This document shows, in pieces, positions 10,385 to 21,508 of a stretch of 64,000 bases of DNA. Location of the stretch: positions 62,001-126,000 of the forward strand of contig JAUKUA010000004.1 in NCBI GenBank assembly GCA_030549175.1, given 5' to 3'. The translations under genes were made by a program, and so were the position numbers. Under the pieces are notes generated by a model, which saw only the letters and a program-made list of their open reading frames with translations, did no database searches and was not told where the DNA came from. Position 1 is the first letter of the stretch; each line of letters opens with the position of its first letter. This DNA is from Lasiosphaeris hirsuta. Its lineage: Eukaryota > Ascomycota > Sordariomycetes > Sordariales > Lasiosphaeriaceae.

Positions 10385-10629
10385 GCACACATCCGCGACC
10401 CTCACGATTGCCGATTACGATAGTAACGATGACGATTTCCCTGATATCCGACTACTCACCGCGCCAATCATCGAGCTTCCAGACGACCGCGTTTCAGCCA
10501 ATCTTCAATACCCGGATTGGAGTGGCTTCTCTAAAAAACGGCAGGCAACTGACCCCTTGGAGCCTCCCGTTGTCAAAAGGACTACTCGTAGCGGTCGCGT
10601 GGTGTGGCCGACGGCCAGGGCACTAGGCC
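10385..10629 (+). pseudogene. Retroelement polyprotein fragment
   Basis: A frame of about 78 codons, without its own start, reads through an acidic stretch (DYDSNDDDFPDIRLL) and then KRTTRSGRVVWPTARALGLD before a stop near 10627. The TRSGR..xPT pattern is common in retroelement polyproteins near the integrase/linker region. No flanking LTR or other pol motif was found nearby, so this is a fragment. Confidence 0.4.
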
Positions 10630-11218
10630 TAGATTGATAGCAGGATTGATGGCACTTCAAAGACCGTTTTTTCCTGGCTAGGGCACTGCGTTGATGGCCC
10701 TGATGACCCTGTTGTCATGGAGTTCTGTAGAGTCGATTGATGCGTTGTATCACCGGCTTTTGTATGGTGTTTTTGTGATTTTCGATGCGGGGAGGCAAAA
10801 TGCTAAAAACATAGAACCGGCAGAAAACTAAGTGCCCCCGCATAGTGCCCCCTAGCAAATCCCGACAAGAAACGTTATTTACAGTATACCATGTGTACAT
10901 TTAGGGAGGTCTTCTTTACACTTTGGGAAGCCTTCTAACGATCTGCCCAGCTGTCGGGAGCAAAGATTACGTGGGGGATACGGTGCAAATAGACATTCTC
11001 TTCTAACCAAGCCAGCTGAGGGTTGTATGGTGAGGAAAGGGGCTACTGTGTAAATGGCCATTCACTTCAGTTTAATTTTCTTGTCATAGCTTCCATTTCG
11101 TCAGTTAAGTACGCAAAGATTTTATACTAGCTTAACAGAACGAACCGTTCGTGAGGTCTCGTTATAAGGTTGTAAAAATATACGGAGTGCCCCCAAGTAT
11201 TTTCAGTCTTCGCACTCT
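10630..11218. other. Gene-free AT-rich stretch
   Basis: No coding frame is convincing. It separates a retroelement fragment from the 3' end of the HELO-like pseudogene. Confidence 0.4.
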
Positions 11219-14200
11219 TCAATCATCACAGTACCTGCAATACCACTCGTACTCTTCCGCGACATCTTCCACCAAGCTTCCGTCATCATCACTGTCAGCT
11301 CCATCCTCATCCGACAGCGGATCACCAACTTCCCTTTCTATCAACTCAAAACTGTCGCCTAGAAAGCACCGGAGTCTTTCGGGCAATATATCTGGAAGGC
11401 AAGTTAGTAAATGAGTACCTGGCGTGCCCGGGGTTTCGGAAACTGACGTGTCCTTAAGTCCTGTAAAACTCGTCTCGCATCATGCAGAGCTTCATCGTCA
11501 GTGGCGTAGAGTTCAGAAATCCGCGCTCGCCACTTTTGTCTCGATGCTCTTGAACTCGTGGTGAAAGAGGGCGTGATGTTCAAACGCTTCAGTCGATCCC
11601 GCCGGGCGGTGGCGCATCATTTCTTGGTCCGCGCGTGCTTTCCAGATGGACGTGAGTGGCGAGCAACCGCCACCGGGAGGGCTGTACTAGCAGACGCAAG
11701 TGTCCGTAATAGAGACCGTTGATAGTCTCTTGGCTATGTCCCATGCTAATGGCGCCCCGAGCTCGGTGATCTCCTCGTCGTTGTAGGTTGTGCTGAGCAT
11801 GGCAGCAAGGTAATGCCAACCGGTGACCGACGTATTCAAACCTAGCTCCAAGGGATCGTTTGCCGTTTCCTCCAGGAACCCCTAGTTGTTCAGCCATGTC
11901 AACGTCTCTGACGGCTGTCCTAGACTAAACTGTTTGCCTGGCCAGAACGGGGCTCGCCAGACCATGACAGGGGTTAAACCCATGTTGTCATGCGACTTGG
12001 TGTGCCAAAATCCCTTTTCAAAAAAGATTGGGAAAAGTTTAATGGGAAGTTGATGCTTGTGATAGATCGTTGCGTAATCCGGCTCGACAATGAGGCATGG
12101 TGATATGGGTATACGGGCATTCCAAATCGTGCTAGAGAGTTGAGCCGCTATGCCGTCCGCCACATCCAAAGGGCTGTAGGAAAGATAAATCCCAAGTCGT
12201 CGCTGAGCAATCCGTAGCAGGGCTTGCCTTCTTTTGGCAAGGTGGGAAGCCAGGACGGCAGCGCACTCGTGGCTCAAATCCGGCGTGTACTCCCATCTCT
12301 CCCAGTCGAAACAAAACTGACATCCAGCGTTCATGAGCAGGCCCACAGATTCGAGACAATCCTCCTTCAAAGCAGTGTAAATTGGCGATAGATCGGTACA
12401 GTAGTCGTTTTCAGAAGCTGGAAATTCTGAAACATTAAGAAGTGATCTAGCCTCTGTCGCTAGTAAGCGTCGCAATCCTTGCGGCCAAGTTGCACTGATC
12501 TGGAGGGTTGCTATGCCCATTACTCTGCGCATAGGTGCCATAGGATCGTGTAAGATGCAGCGGTCCAATTCCGGGAGCGATCGCGAGAGTATCGAACGGG
12601 CTATTGGAGGGATTTCCATCACTAAGACGTGATTAGGGTGTGTGAAAGACGGTGGAGATACTGCTGCAGCAAATATAACTACCGCTGATTAGCTCTTCGA
12701 GATGCATCATCACATTAAAGACGTCAAAACGCGCCGCAATTCGTAGAATCCTGAGCTCTTTGACCTTGAACGAACGTGCAAGGTATGCGATTACTCTCTT
12801 TCCACTAGTCCAGTAAACTGGAGCGTGAAAAAAGGCTTGATATATCACGCTTTCAAGCTCACTACACATAGGGCAAATATGGATTAGCTAAATCCAAATA
12901 ATTGCTATTGTTTATAATCAAACTCACATCTCATCGTCATCCGCTCTTACAACTTCGACCAAGGCTTGAAGTGTTCGAAGGATAGCCGTACTGACTTGCT
13001 CATTGTCGAATATACATGACTTTGTTACAATGGAGTAAACGAAGTCCTAATTACTTGTCAGTACGCACAGCGGATACGGTTTTAGCCCTACTTCCCGTAG
13101 CATGACTTTCTCTAAATTCGTCCCGGTCCTCTGGGGACGCTTTCCGGTCTCGGAACAGTGACAGAACTGCACGCTCGCAGGACTCGACTCGCTGCACCAA
13201 CTCCGTTTCAAATCCTGTCACATTACGATTTCGGTCCATCGAGCTCTTAAGTTCTAGGATTTCGATACGAACCGGACATCGCGCCTTAGGCACGATGTTT
13301 CTGAAGCGGACCATAATCCAAGGATCCCCTGCGCCAGTCGAGAGCTGGACAGAGGCGAGCGTGATGCGCGTAAAAAGCCATCCAAGCTTCAATGGAATCT
13401 GTGCTTTCACATCTCGTTTTACATTGCGATTGATTCCATAGAGCTTGCAGCCTCTCTCGTGTTGAGGATGTTTTTGTTCGTCGAAGTGGAACAAAGCACT
13501 GCCAAAGTTGAACTTGTGTGAGCGTGTGGAGGCTTCTTTGGGACTGCAAGTACATGTAATTGGCGGGGCGCTGCGGGCGGGCAGGGGAACTGCACCTCTG
13601 GATTCCTTGGGTGACGTCGCAAGCTGAGATTGAGATCTCGCTGAGAAGTTGCTTGAGGGCGGCTTGACCCTATCCTTGACTTCGGCAGATGGCTGCATCT
13701 TCGGAGGCATACGTTCCTTCTCTTATTCTTCTTCTTGATCCCGGGCCTCAATCTTGGACACTCGAATAGCCTGAGGTAAATATCAGCCTCGAAAAACGTT
13801 CAGTAGGGGCGAAACATGACGGGGGGGTACCATTCCCTCAATGCGGTCTGGGAGCCCATCTAGCCGCTCTAACAGCTCTGTTATCTTGCGAACTTCCACC
13901 AGGCTCGAACTCGCTGATTGTATTCCAGTTTGCGCCATGGTCAGCTTCCCACTGATATTTTCGTTGAGATCCCGGACACTCCACTCCGTTCGGGCCAACC
14001 GCCGCTCAATGTTCTCTCGCGTATCGTCAATGGTGCGCTGCAGCGATCGAAGTTCGTCCGAGTTTTCGTGAACCTTTCTGGCCAAGTCGACAGTCGTCCT
14101 ATCGAGAGAAAGTGACGCGATGTCAACCCTGTCGACCGCAGCTTTGATGGCATTGATCTGGTCGCATTGGATAACTTCCGATTTCCGTGGAAAAGGCTGT

Positions 14201-14680
14201 TTGCTGTAGGTGAATAACAGATGACAGATGGGTCGTGTACAGTGATGTAATGTCAATGGCCAGCTGGATGTTATTCAGCAACCCTTGCAAGCTCTGACGA
14301 AGTGAAGTTAATCTTCCTTCTAGGAGTGGGTAAACGAGTGAACGCCCTGCTTCCGTCATTTTCCCCTTGAGGCCATTCGACTGTGAGGGGCCCCTTAGCC
14401 TGAGGAGCAGCTGCTGTAGCTCCAACAGCTTGCCGTTGGCATCTCCGAGAAACTACCGAATAATGAAAGAATCTGCTGAGTTGCTTTGTTCCACTGCGGG
14501 TATAAGGCCGTTCAGTGAGTAGAAGACAGAAATCAGTGCCTGGACTTCTCGCAAATCGCTCGCTATCTGCTGCTTTCGCCCCTGTAGCGAGCGTAAGTAT
14601 GAGTCAAAGATCTGGCAGACCTGGATGCCGAGAGAGGTAATTCCGACAACGCCGCCCGTTATAGTCAACGGGTCTGCCAT
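11219..14680 (-). pseudogene. HELO-like/ankyrin-type gene, inactivated
   Basis: The start ATG at 14680 opens MADPLTITGGVVGITSLGIQ, the typical beginning of the fungal HELO-like N-terminal domain (PF17111-type) found on NLR-like and ankyrin proteins. A coiled-coil-like middle follows (about 14250-13850), then a segment with CTCSPKEAS and RKASPEDRDEF as in this family, then an ankyrin-type C-terminal region (12621-11513) with a Cys-rich CVC...GGCSPLTS motif, and a last exon with an acidic tail ending at 11219. Good introns are visible at 12927-12862 and 12682-12622. The frame is broken by TAG at 14455-14453, TAA at 13725-13723 (depends on the splice model), TAG at 11884-11882, TAG at 11689-11687 and a one-base shift in the A-run around 11537-11534. 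A 56-nt intron could in principle skip the first stop, but it would remove part of a helix that looks conserved. The junction near 13050 is unresolved. Confidence 0.65.
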
Positions 14681-16373
14681 CTCGGTCGGGGGATGTTTGC
14701 TGCACTGCGAACAGTCAAGGAGTGTTTGGGTTTTACACGGGACTCGGCTGGTTGTAAGGACAAGCTCAGCGGCTCGGAAGAAAAAGCGCAAGAAATGTGT
14801 GTGCGAGGGCACGTTGAGAAAGACTTCAGGCCTGCGGTGTCAGCTGATGTGAAATCTGCCTCAGATCTCAAAAACGCGGGGTACAGGTACACAGAGAAGA
14901 GCAGTATTATTCAGTATACCTGGACGGATGTACTTAGAGATGGCTTGTGCACGCTACACAGCATTTACTGGCGCGATATGAGGCTTGCTAGCGAAAGATG
15001 GCTCGGAGCTCACCAATCGGCGGTTGGCTGCCACATGCGAAGCTAACGAGGCCTCCATGCTAGTTCATTGGGTCTGCTGCCTATTGCTGTCACAGCCAAA
15101 GAGCTACCTAAATTCACATTCTCTCTTGTGCACCGTAGGTAACTTCCTTGATCCTAAAGAGATTTCATCTAGTTTGGTTAGATTTACTAACACTTTTAGA
15201 CGAGTTACAACCCCCCCCCTGGTGCTTCTTCTAGTGCGTTGTTTTTGAAATACCTGAACTCCATCCTGTTGATTCTAGGAATATCTGATGTCCGTTCTCA
15301 AGGTTGTTATATCACCACTATTTCTATTACCTAGGTACTCAGACCGAGGTACAGTCACCCAAATTATAAGCGCCGCAGGCGCAACTCACTCCCCTTCCCT
15401 CTCCACATCCCTACCATAGGAATTCCCCAACCCCTCCAATGATGTATCTCCAAGTCGAAGCTGATCTGCTGACGCAGGTAGACGTACTTGTAGCGATTTG
15501 ATGAATTGTAGCCAAACTCCCTTTCCGCACTCGCGGAGCAGACACAGTCAAGTTGGTTATGGAACTGGTTCGAAGGAGGGATTGTTTGAGGAAGAGGTAT
15601 GGTAGAGATGAAAGAGCGGAGCTGAGAAGCCAGACGGCGAACATGGATAGGAGGAGGGTATGCCGGCATGACCAGCCACATTCGCCTGGGAGGGCGAGGA
15701 TTCCGAGGCCGCCGCGACGGTATAAAGTGATCTCGGCCAGCAAAATACAGTAATTTCGAAACCCTATTTAGTTTTTGTCTTGGCAACGAACATACTAAGT
15801 GCTAATTCTCGGCCTGCGGTAGCATGACTTTGTTGCCCAGGATTGGCTAAGCACACACGGACTAGTCCTGGCAATCCGGAAACCTAGACCCGTTGCTCAG
15901 ACCGTTTCTTAGTTAGTTGATATGTTTGTAAGGGTCTTGGGGGTACGGGGAAAGGGGGAGAAGAAAGAAGAAGAAAAAGAAAAGTGAGTAAGGGAACGAA
16001 GGGATAGGACGAGGCGCTTTGAAATGAGCGAGCTGACAGGTATTGGTTCACTTATTTCCCATCAGAATCCACGGTAACCGATCGGGTCAGGTTCTAAAAC
16101 CTAGATCCTTACACTTAAACAATGCTGCAGAACTTTCGTTTTCTTGAAAAAAAAAATAATAAAAAGGGAGAACATTTTGGGTCCGCCTTTCCTTTCACTA
16201 CGCCGTGCGATCATCAAAAGCTAGGTCCCAAAACTTGGCCCATTGCACATAAGGAGGCGGCGTTCCAGATACGGAAGCGAACGTGACCCTCCGTTTGCCT
16301 CCGTTTTGCAAACCGCTATCCATTTAAAGGGAAATTATGGTGGGGTAATGGCTCCGGAGAACTCTGTGCGGGT
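14681..16373. other. Intergenic region, no convincing gene
   Basis: A minus-strand frame at 15786-15364 has hydrophobic segments but no ATG start and no recognised motif, so it is not called. A purine-rich run lies at about 15954-15990. The rest shows nothing recognisable. Confidence 0.4.
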
Positions 16374-17336
16374 GACACAGTCTGCATCGACAAGACAAGC
16401 AGCGCTGAGCTGTCCGAGGCCATCAACTTCATGTTTCGCTGGTACCAGCAATCCGAGATCTGCTATGCCTACTTGGGCGACGTCTCGACGGGTAACAGGG
16501 ATCGGTTCGTGGATTCAGCCTTGTTCTCCCGAGGCTGGACTCTGCAGGAGTTAATCGCACCACGAAAATTGCGCTTCTTCGACAACAACTGGTCTCACAT
16601 TGGACACAAAGCTGTTTTAGAGCGGGATATCAGTCACAGAATCAATATCCCAATGTATGTGCTCTCGACGGGGGAGTTTTCCATGGCATCAGTTGCGCAA
16701 AAGATGAGCTGGGCTGATGCCAAAGCTTCATTCGCTTCTTACTCGGGCCTGCTGGCCGCGTCCCCCTCGGGCTTCTCCAACTTCCAGAACGCCTTTTCCA
16801 GGCAAAGCCGAGATCCAGGGGTCCTGAGCCCGAGCCATATCAGGTCACGAATAAGGGAATCAGGATAGAACTGCAGTTGATGGCCAGAAAAGGTGCCCAG
16901 CCCGATGAGTACGTGGGTGTTCTTCGAGACGTTGTTGTGGAGGTACCCAGGCGACTTCCGTGACAAAGACCTGCCGCTCGGTATCCACCTCCACAAGCTT
17001 GGAAATGAGCAATTTGCTCAGAGTCAAACCCATAAAATGATCACCGTCCCTCCAAGCACCGAGAATGTACCGTTCAGTACCATCTTTGTGCGCCAAAAGG
17101 TCCCGGCAGATATTCCAGCCCACTCAAGAGCACGAGGAATTCTCGTCAAGACGGAATTCGGGAATCCGAAACTGGCCGAGGTACAGCCTGGAGAGTGCTG
17201 GAACTCAAGCGAGAAGTGCCTCAGATTTGACAGTCCGACATGGAGCCAAGCCTCACCAGAGCCTATAGTCTTTACATTCCAGCACATGTCGTTTGTCAGA
17301 GGCCCCGGCCTGATGGCATCGTTAAAATCAATGTAG
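16374..17336 (+). pseudogene. HET-domain gene remnant (HET-E-like)
   Basis: The frame enters inside a HET domain at DTVCIDKTSSAELSEAINFM and continues with FRWYQQSEICYAYL, FSRGWTLQELIAPRKLRFFD and ASVAQKMSWA, a clear match to the HET-E/vegetative-incompatibility type. The N-terminal third of the domain (the LSHTWG-type motif) is absent. After KMSWA the sequence jumps to YSGLLAASPSGFSNF, skipping the stretch that in relatives carries the LMGIF/GEGEKAF motifs, so an internal deletion is likely. Further on the family-typical VTNKGIRIEL lies in a different frame (about 16845-16930), and the frame returns to the first with RYPGDFRDKDLPLGIHLHKL. In-frame TAG at 16866-16868 also breaks it. The gene cannot make a full product. 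Confidence 0.7.
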
Positions 17337-17741
17337 ATGCTCGCAAGAAGTGGGGTGAGCTAGTTACCTACACCTTTCACTCTGACCGAAAACCAGAACC
17401 TCAGCCCGAAGACCCAACCTATCATGTGTCAAGGAAGGGACATAAATCACGTTTGACTCAAGTTCGCAACACTTTCCGATAAGTCCCTCACAGGGACTCG
17501 GATGGCCAGCAATGCTCACTGCCAGGATCGAGCGTGGACTAGTCGATCAGGTGGCGTATATCACACTGAAGTTGGGCGAGGACGACGAGCCGAGACGAGG
17601 ACTAGTATGATTCGCCATCATAACCATTTAATGCTGTATAGTTTCTTACAGTTTATTCTAGGGGGGTAACCAACTATGTGAACTTCAACGCTTTGATGCA
17701 GTCCGGGGGCTGGGCCCGCACGTCGAGCCATGGGGCTCGGA
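17337..17741. other. Spacer after HET remnant
   Basis: Possibly the decayed 3' part of the HET gene; short open stretches without recognisable motifs. Confidence 0.35.
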
Positions 17742-17905
17742 CTGAGATGGCAACCCATCAGCATCCATGATGAACTTGGAATAGCAACTGCAATACCTCG
17801 AATTTGTACCACAGGACTACTCTCTCAAGATCGAAGCGGGCAGGCAGCCGCCCCGTAAGCAGGGCCGCTTTATTCGATAGAGCGTGGTTGGGCGGCGACC
17901 TTGTC
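17742..17905 (+). repeat. Diverged partial copy of 3' end of downstream gene remnant
   Basis: The stretch matches 19753-19922 in direct orientation (shared ACCACAGGA.TACTCTCTC and GATCGAAGCGGG/GGTCGAAGCGGG). It corresponds to the last 40-50 codons of the decayed gene ending near 19904. It is a leftover of a tandem duplication. Confidence 0.6.
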
Positions 17906-18374
17906 TTGTTCACTCGAGTCCAATTTTATCCCAACAAAGTGGTTATCTTCACTCCGGCAAACAAAGCGAGCTGCCTCAAGAGATCCAAGAGACATAGTAA
18001 GACCGTCCAACATTGATTGATACGGCCCTCCTCCACCTGGAGCAACGCCATCAATCAATGCTTACCCCTTAAAATATTAGCCCCTTACCGCCCCTGCCTC
18101 TTGAGGACCGACGTCTCTTTGGGTTTGGTGACTCATCATGATCGTCGTTATCATCCCCCGTCATATCGTCTTCGGGCTCCTGTCTTGATTTCTTAGTGAA
18201 ATGCTTAGCGATCTCCACGCGCTTGAGCGAGTTGGGCTGGGGAGAGGCCCCGTGGGCGCGGCGGCAACACAGGCTACATACGGCCCCATCTAGAACACTA
18301 GTGTCATCCCAGCCGGGCAGCGAGTGTCTTGAGCTGTGCTACGTCCTGAGCAAAAGTAACATTTCTTTGTCAAG
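17906..18374. other. Intergenic region
   Basis: No gene recognised. Confidence 0.35.
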
Positions 18375-19910
18375 TACTTGACTTGCACGCCCAACCCCAG
18401 CTGTTTGTTCACAACTTCAATTTCGGCGTTAGCACCCCGCCACATCCTCCGACAGTACCGCATCTCCCTGGTGGTGCCATTTGTCTCGGGTGTACCTGGG
18501 TCCGCGAGCTATTGTGCGGCTGGCATCACATTCGCAGAGCTTATGGACAAGAACTGTTCTTCCTTTGCCATTTACAATACGATTCTGGCCCTCGATACCC
18601 TCCGCGAGGTAGATCCTTTCGGGTTCAATTACACTGCTACATCGGTCGGTTGGGCTCCCACGAGCAGAAGATTGCGTCAAAATCTCGTCACTTTGTCCCA
18701 GCTGGGCACCTGAGTGTGACAAAGACAATCCCATCCTGGTCGACACGGGGACTTCGTGATGAGTCCATCAGATCTCTTGGTCGGCGGTGAAATATCGGAA
18801 ATAGAAGCGTTCCGTGTAATGCACACCTGCTATAAACTCAAACCGCGCACAACACAAACTCGGGCCCGGCCAAGATGGTTACGACCTGTTTGGCCTCATG
18901 TACGGCGGTACCGGCATTCCCAACTTACCTAATGTCACGGTGGTTACGCGGCGTGAGAGATTCGCAGCAGGGAACTACATGGACTCGTATTTCAACACCC
19001 CTTCCCCCATTGATGCCGGTGGCTGGCAACCTAACGACACACTCTCACACGACGGTGATCTGTCTGCTTTTATCTACCGCATTGGCGGCGTGGATTCCAA
19101 AAGTCCAATAACTTAATTCTTATCATAAGCTATATATGTACACCGTTTTAGACTCCAGTTGGATAAGACTGACCCCCTTTCGGACAATAGAGAAAGGTAT
19201 TTCTAGATAATGGGAAAACCATTAGAGAGGGGATAATTATAAACATAAACCTCCTAGAATAGTCGAGTTAGGCCTTAGGATATCATAAGGCGATAGATTT
19301 ATATGAAACGGGGTAAATTCTAGTTACTCTAGTTAGTTCCAAGAACCTGACTCACCATGCTAAGACCTACAATGGGAGGTGCACTTTTATACGACCGATG
19401 ATAAAAGATTGACCACAGCTAGATGTACAAGATGGTCTATCTCCATTGGACTACTCATGGACCGCGTGGTTTGTTGGCAAAGGATATTCAGATGGCCCAG
19501 TGCATGACCAAGCCGCGTCGTTGGATGGGCAACATATAGATGATGTTACAAGCTGGAAGAAGGGATGCGTGGGATACGAGAACCCAAGCGTGTAGCTAAA
19601 AAGACCGAATTTTTCCATGACACGGTAGAGTAGAGTAGTGGGTAACCGACAGAAACGGCATGACCCATTTGAGGAGGATATTTACAACGATCTCGGCAAG
19701 AGGCCCGAGTACGTACAGAGCATGTGCGAGCACGCAGCGCACCAGTTCCTGCGAGATGGCAACTGCACCGGGGAAGTAGGCAAGCTCTCTGGCCGTATGG
19801 CTGAAACTGGAGTAGCGACTGTAATACCCCGGATTTGCACCACAGGATTACTCTCTCGAGGTCGAAGCGGGTCGACAACCGCCCAGCAAGCAGAATCGCT
19901 TTGATTCGAT
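18375..19910 (+). pseudogene. Decayed gene for a glycosylated extracellular-type protein
   Basis: Several protein-like blocks lie in order but in different frames. The first (about 18440-18680) reads CAAGITFAELMDKNCSSFAI and FNYTATSVGWAPTS. The second (about 18870-19113) reads DLFGLMYGGTGIPNLPNVTV and NYMDSYFNTPSPIDAGGW and closes with a stop. The third (about 19680-19904) reads RPEYVQSMCEHAAHQFLRDG and GVATVIPRICTTGLLSR. N-glycosylation-type NxS/T sites are frequent (NCS, NYT, NVT, NDT, NCT), suggesting an extracellular domain. Frame changes and stops between blocks show it is broken unless many introns are assumed. The family was not identified. Confidence 0.45.
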
Positions 19911-20314
19911 TGAACGTGGTTGGGTAGCAGCGACTCGGCCCCTTCTCTTGCTAACTCCAAGGAGGGAGTTAGTAACTTGTCTTTTTGACGACTTCCTGGT
20001 CCTCGGGACTGACTTACATCAGATAACGGGATGAAAAGTGCAGAAAAACGCACAATGACTTGTGTTGACCTCAGGGTCTCTTATTCCCGGGCTGTAGACA
20101 CGTTTGTGCGGCACAGCCAACCGTGCAGCTCGGAACTAAGAAAAACCCGACCGCTGACCCGGTACCTAGGTGAGCTAGCGGATGCTTATTTTAAAATAAA
20201 ATAAAATTAAATAGCCTGGTTTTAAGCGACCAACATCATCAAGATCCGACCTAATATTTCATGTTTACTTGATTCCTGGATACTTGGCCCCGCACCTTTC
20301 TTCACCCACCAACC
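19911..20314. other. Intergenic region with AT-rich tract
   Basis: An A/T run (TTATTTTAAAATAAAATAAA) lies near 20188-20215, about 100 bp upstream of the hydrolase start codon. Otherwise nothing is seen. Confidence 0.4.
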
Positions 20315-21163
20315 ATGGCATCTCCCCAGCCCAAACCAGCCCTTGCGCTCAATCCCGAGCTATTCCACATCTCCTTCGGCCCCGTCTCAACCAAAACCCC
20401 GACAATCATCTACCTACACGGCATGATATCCAGCCACCTCGAGAGCGCCAACATGGCGCCCTACCTCTCCGACGCATACCATCTCCTCCTAGTCGACCTG
20501 AACGGGCACTCCAACTCGGCCGCCATCACCCCCTACACCATCCCAGCCATGGCCGACCGCGTCGCATCCCTCATCCGGCGCCGGGCACGCAACGGCACCG
20601 CCCACGTCGTCGGAGTCAGTATGGGCGGATACGTCGCGCTGGACCTCGCGAGGCGATATCCCTCCCTTGTCGAGTCCGTGTTCAACGCCGGCGCGGTGCC
20701 GCTCCAGGATAACAGGATTGCTGTCTGGATGCTCAGCCACCCCGGCATCGTGTGGTATCTGTTCAAGTTGAGTTTTGACTGGCTCCCTACGTCGCTGGTG
20801 CAGTGGATGCAGTCTCGTCGGGGAGTGATTATATCTGATGAGTTGCTTGTTGACATGAGGCGGAACCTGCGCTGGGACGTGGTGCGTGATGTTTTGGGCA
20901 GTATGTTGCTTTTTGGGTCCAAGGAGCTTGCCGAGATACGGCCGCGCGTTGTGGGCGTCGCGGCGGCGCTGTCGGAAGATATTGAGGCTATGAGGCGGGA
21001 GGGCCTGGTTCTTAGGGAGAATGGAAATCGGGCGTCTCGGGCTGTGGTTCTAGAAAAAGCGGTGCATGCCTGGGTCTTGCAATACCCGGAGCTGTTTGCA
21101 CGGGGGGTGAGGGCCTGGGTTGAGGGCGAGGAGCTTCCGGAAGAGTATGAAGCCCTGGAGTAG
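20315..21163 (+). CDS. Alpha/beta hydrolase
   Basis: A single-exon 282-aa frame with ATG in a good context (AACCATGG). Alpha/beta-hydrolase signatures are in order: strand plus oxyanion-hole motif IIYLHGM at residues 31-37, DLNGHS at 61-66, the nucleophile elbow GVSMGG at 100-105 with Ser102, and a late His in EKAVHAW (His251) that can complete the triad. The acid residue is not obvious. The length suits a small esterase/lipase- or haloperoxidase-like enzyme; the substrate cannot be told. No signal peptide is visible, so cytosolic location is inferred. The gene borders the degenerate left arm and is the first clearly intact gene of the GC-rich core. Confidence 0.8.
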   Translation: MASPQPKPALALNPELFHISFGPVSTKTPTIIYLHGMISSHLESANMAPYLSDAYHLLLVDLNGHSNSAAITPYTIPAMADRVASLIRRRARNGTAHVVGVSMGGYVALDLARRYPSLVESVFNAGAVPLQDNRIAVWMLSHPGIVWYLFKLSFDWLPTSLVQWMQSRRGVIISDELLVDMRRNLRWDVVRDVLGSMLLFGSKELAEIRPRVVGVAAALSEDIEAMRREGLVLRENGNRASRAVVLEKAVHAWVLQYPELFARGVRAWVEGEELPEEYEALE

Positions 21164-21508
21164 GTCTTGTTCATTGCCAAGGCCTGGCTGAGTCGGCGGG
21201 AGAGGAAGACGGGCAGCGATGAGAAGCGGCTGCTCATCTTCGATAACGCCGACACGTTAGACCATGTAGGTAGGTAGTCGACTGCATGCTCCATCCATGT
21301 ACCATCTACACAACCACTTTTAATAGTAAGTTTTTACCCAGGGTGTGTCCATTGATACCAGTCCTAGTATTTAGTATTTTGACCGACTTGGCATAGCTGC
21401 CAGAGGTCATCAAGCTGCTCTTGGGGAACCCGTGAGATTGGCAAGCTAGCATCGCATCTATGTCTACCTGATTCGTTAACAAAAAAAGAAGCCCAAGGGG
21501 TATAAGAC
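21164..21508. other. Convergent 3' spacer
   Basis: This is the downstream region shared by the hydrolase (+) and pdx2 (-) genes. No gene is seen. Confidence 0.5.

Noticed and set aside
10207..10626. 139-codon plus-strand frame
   Set aside because: The overlapping +1 frame carries the retroelement-like TRSGR motif instead; this frame is Ser/Pro-rich without motifs.
14453..14812. Short independent HELO-like protein (75 aa) ending at 14453
   Set aside because: The frame continues unchanged after the TAG with sequence typical of the same domain family (ELQQLLLRLRG, KGKMTEAGRSLVYP), so the stop is better read as a lesion in a long gene.
15364..15786. Minus-strand frame of 140 codons with some hydrophobic stretches
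   Set aside because: No ATG start (TTG), no recognisable motif and no splice context; too weak to call a gene.
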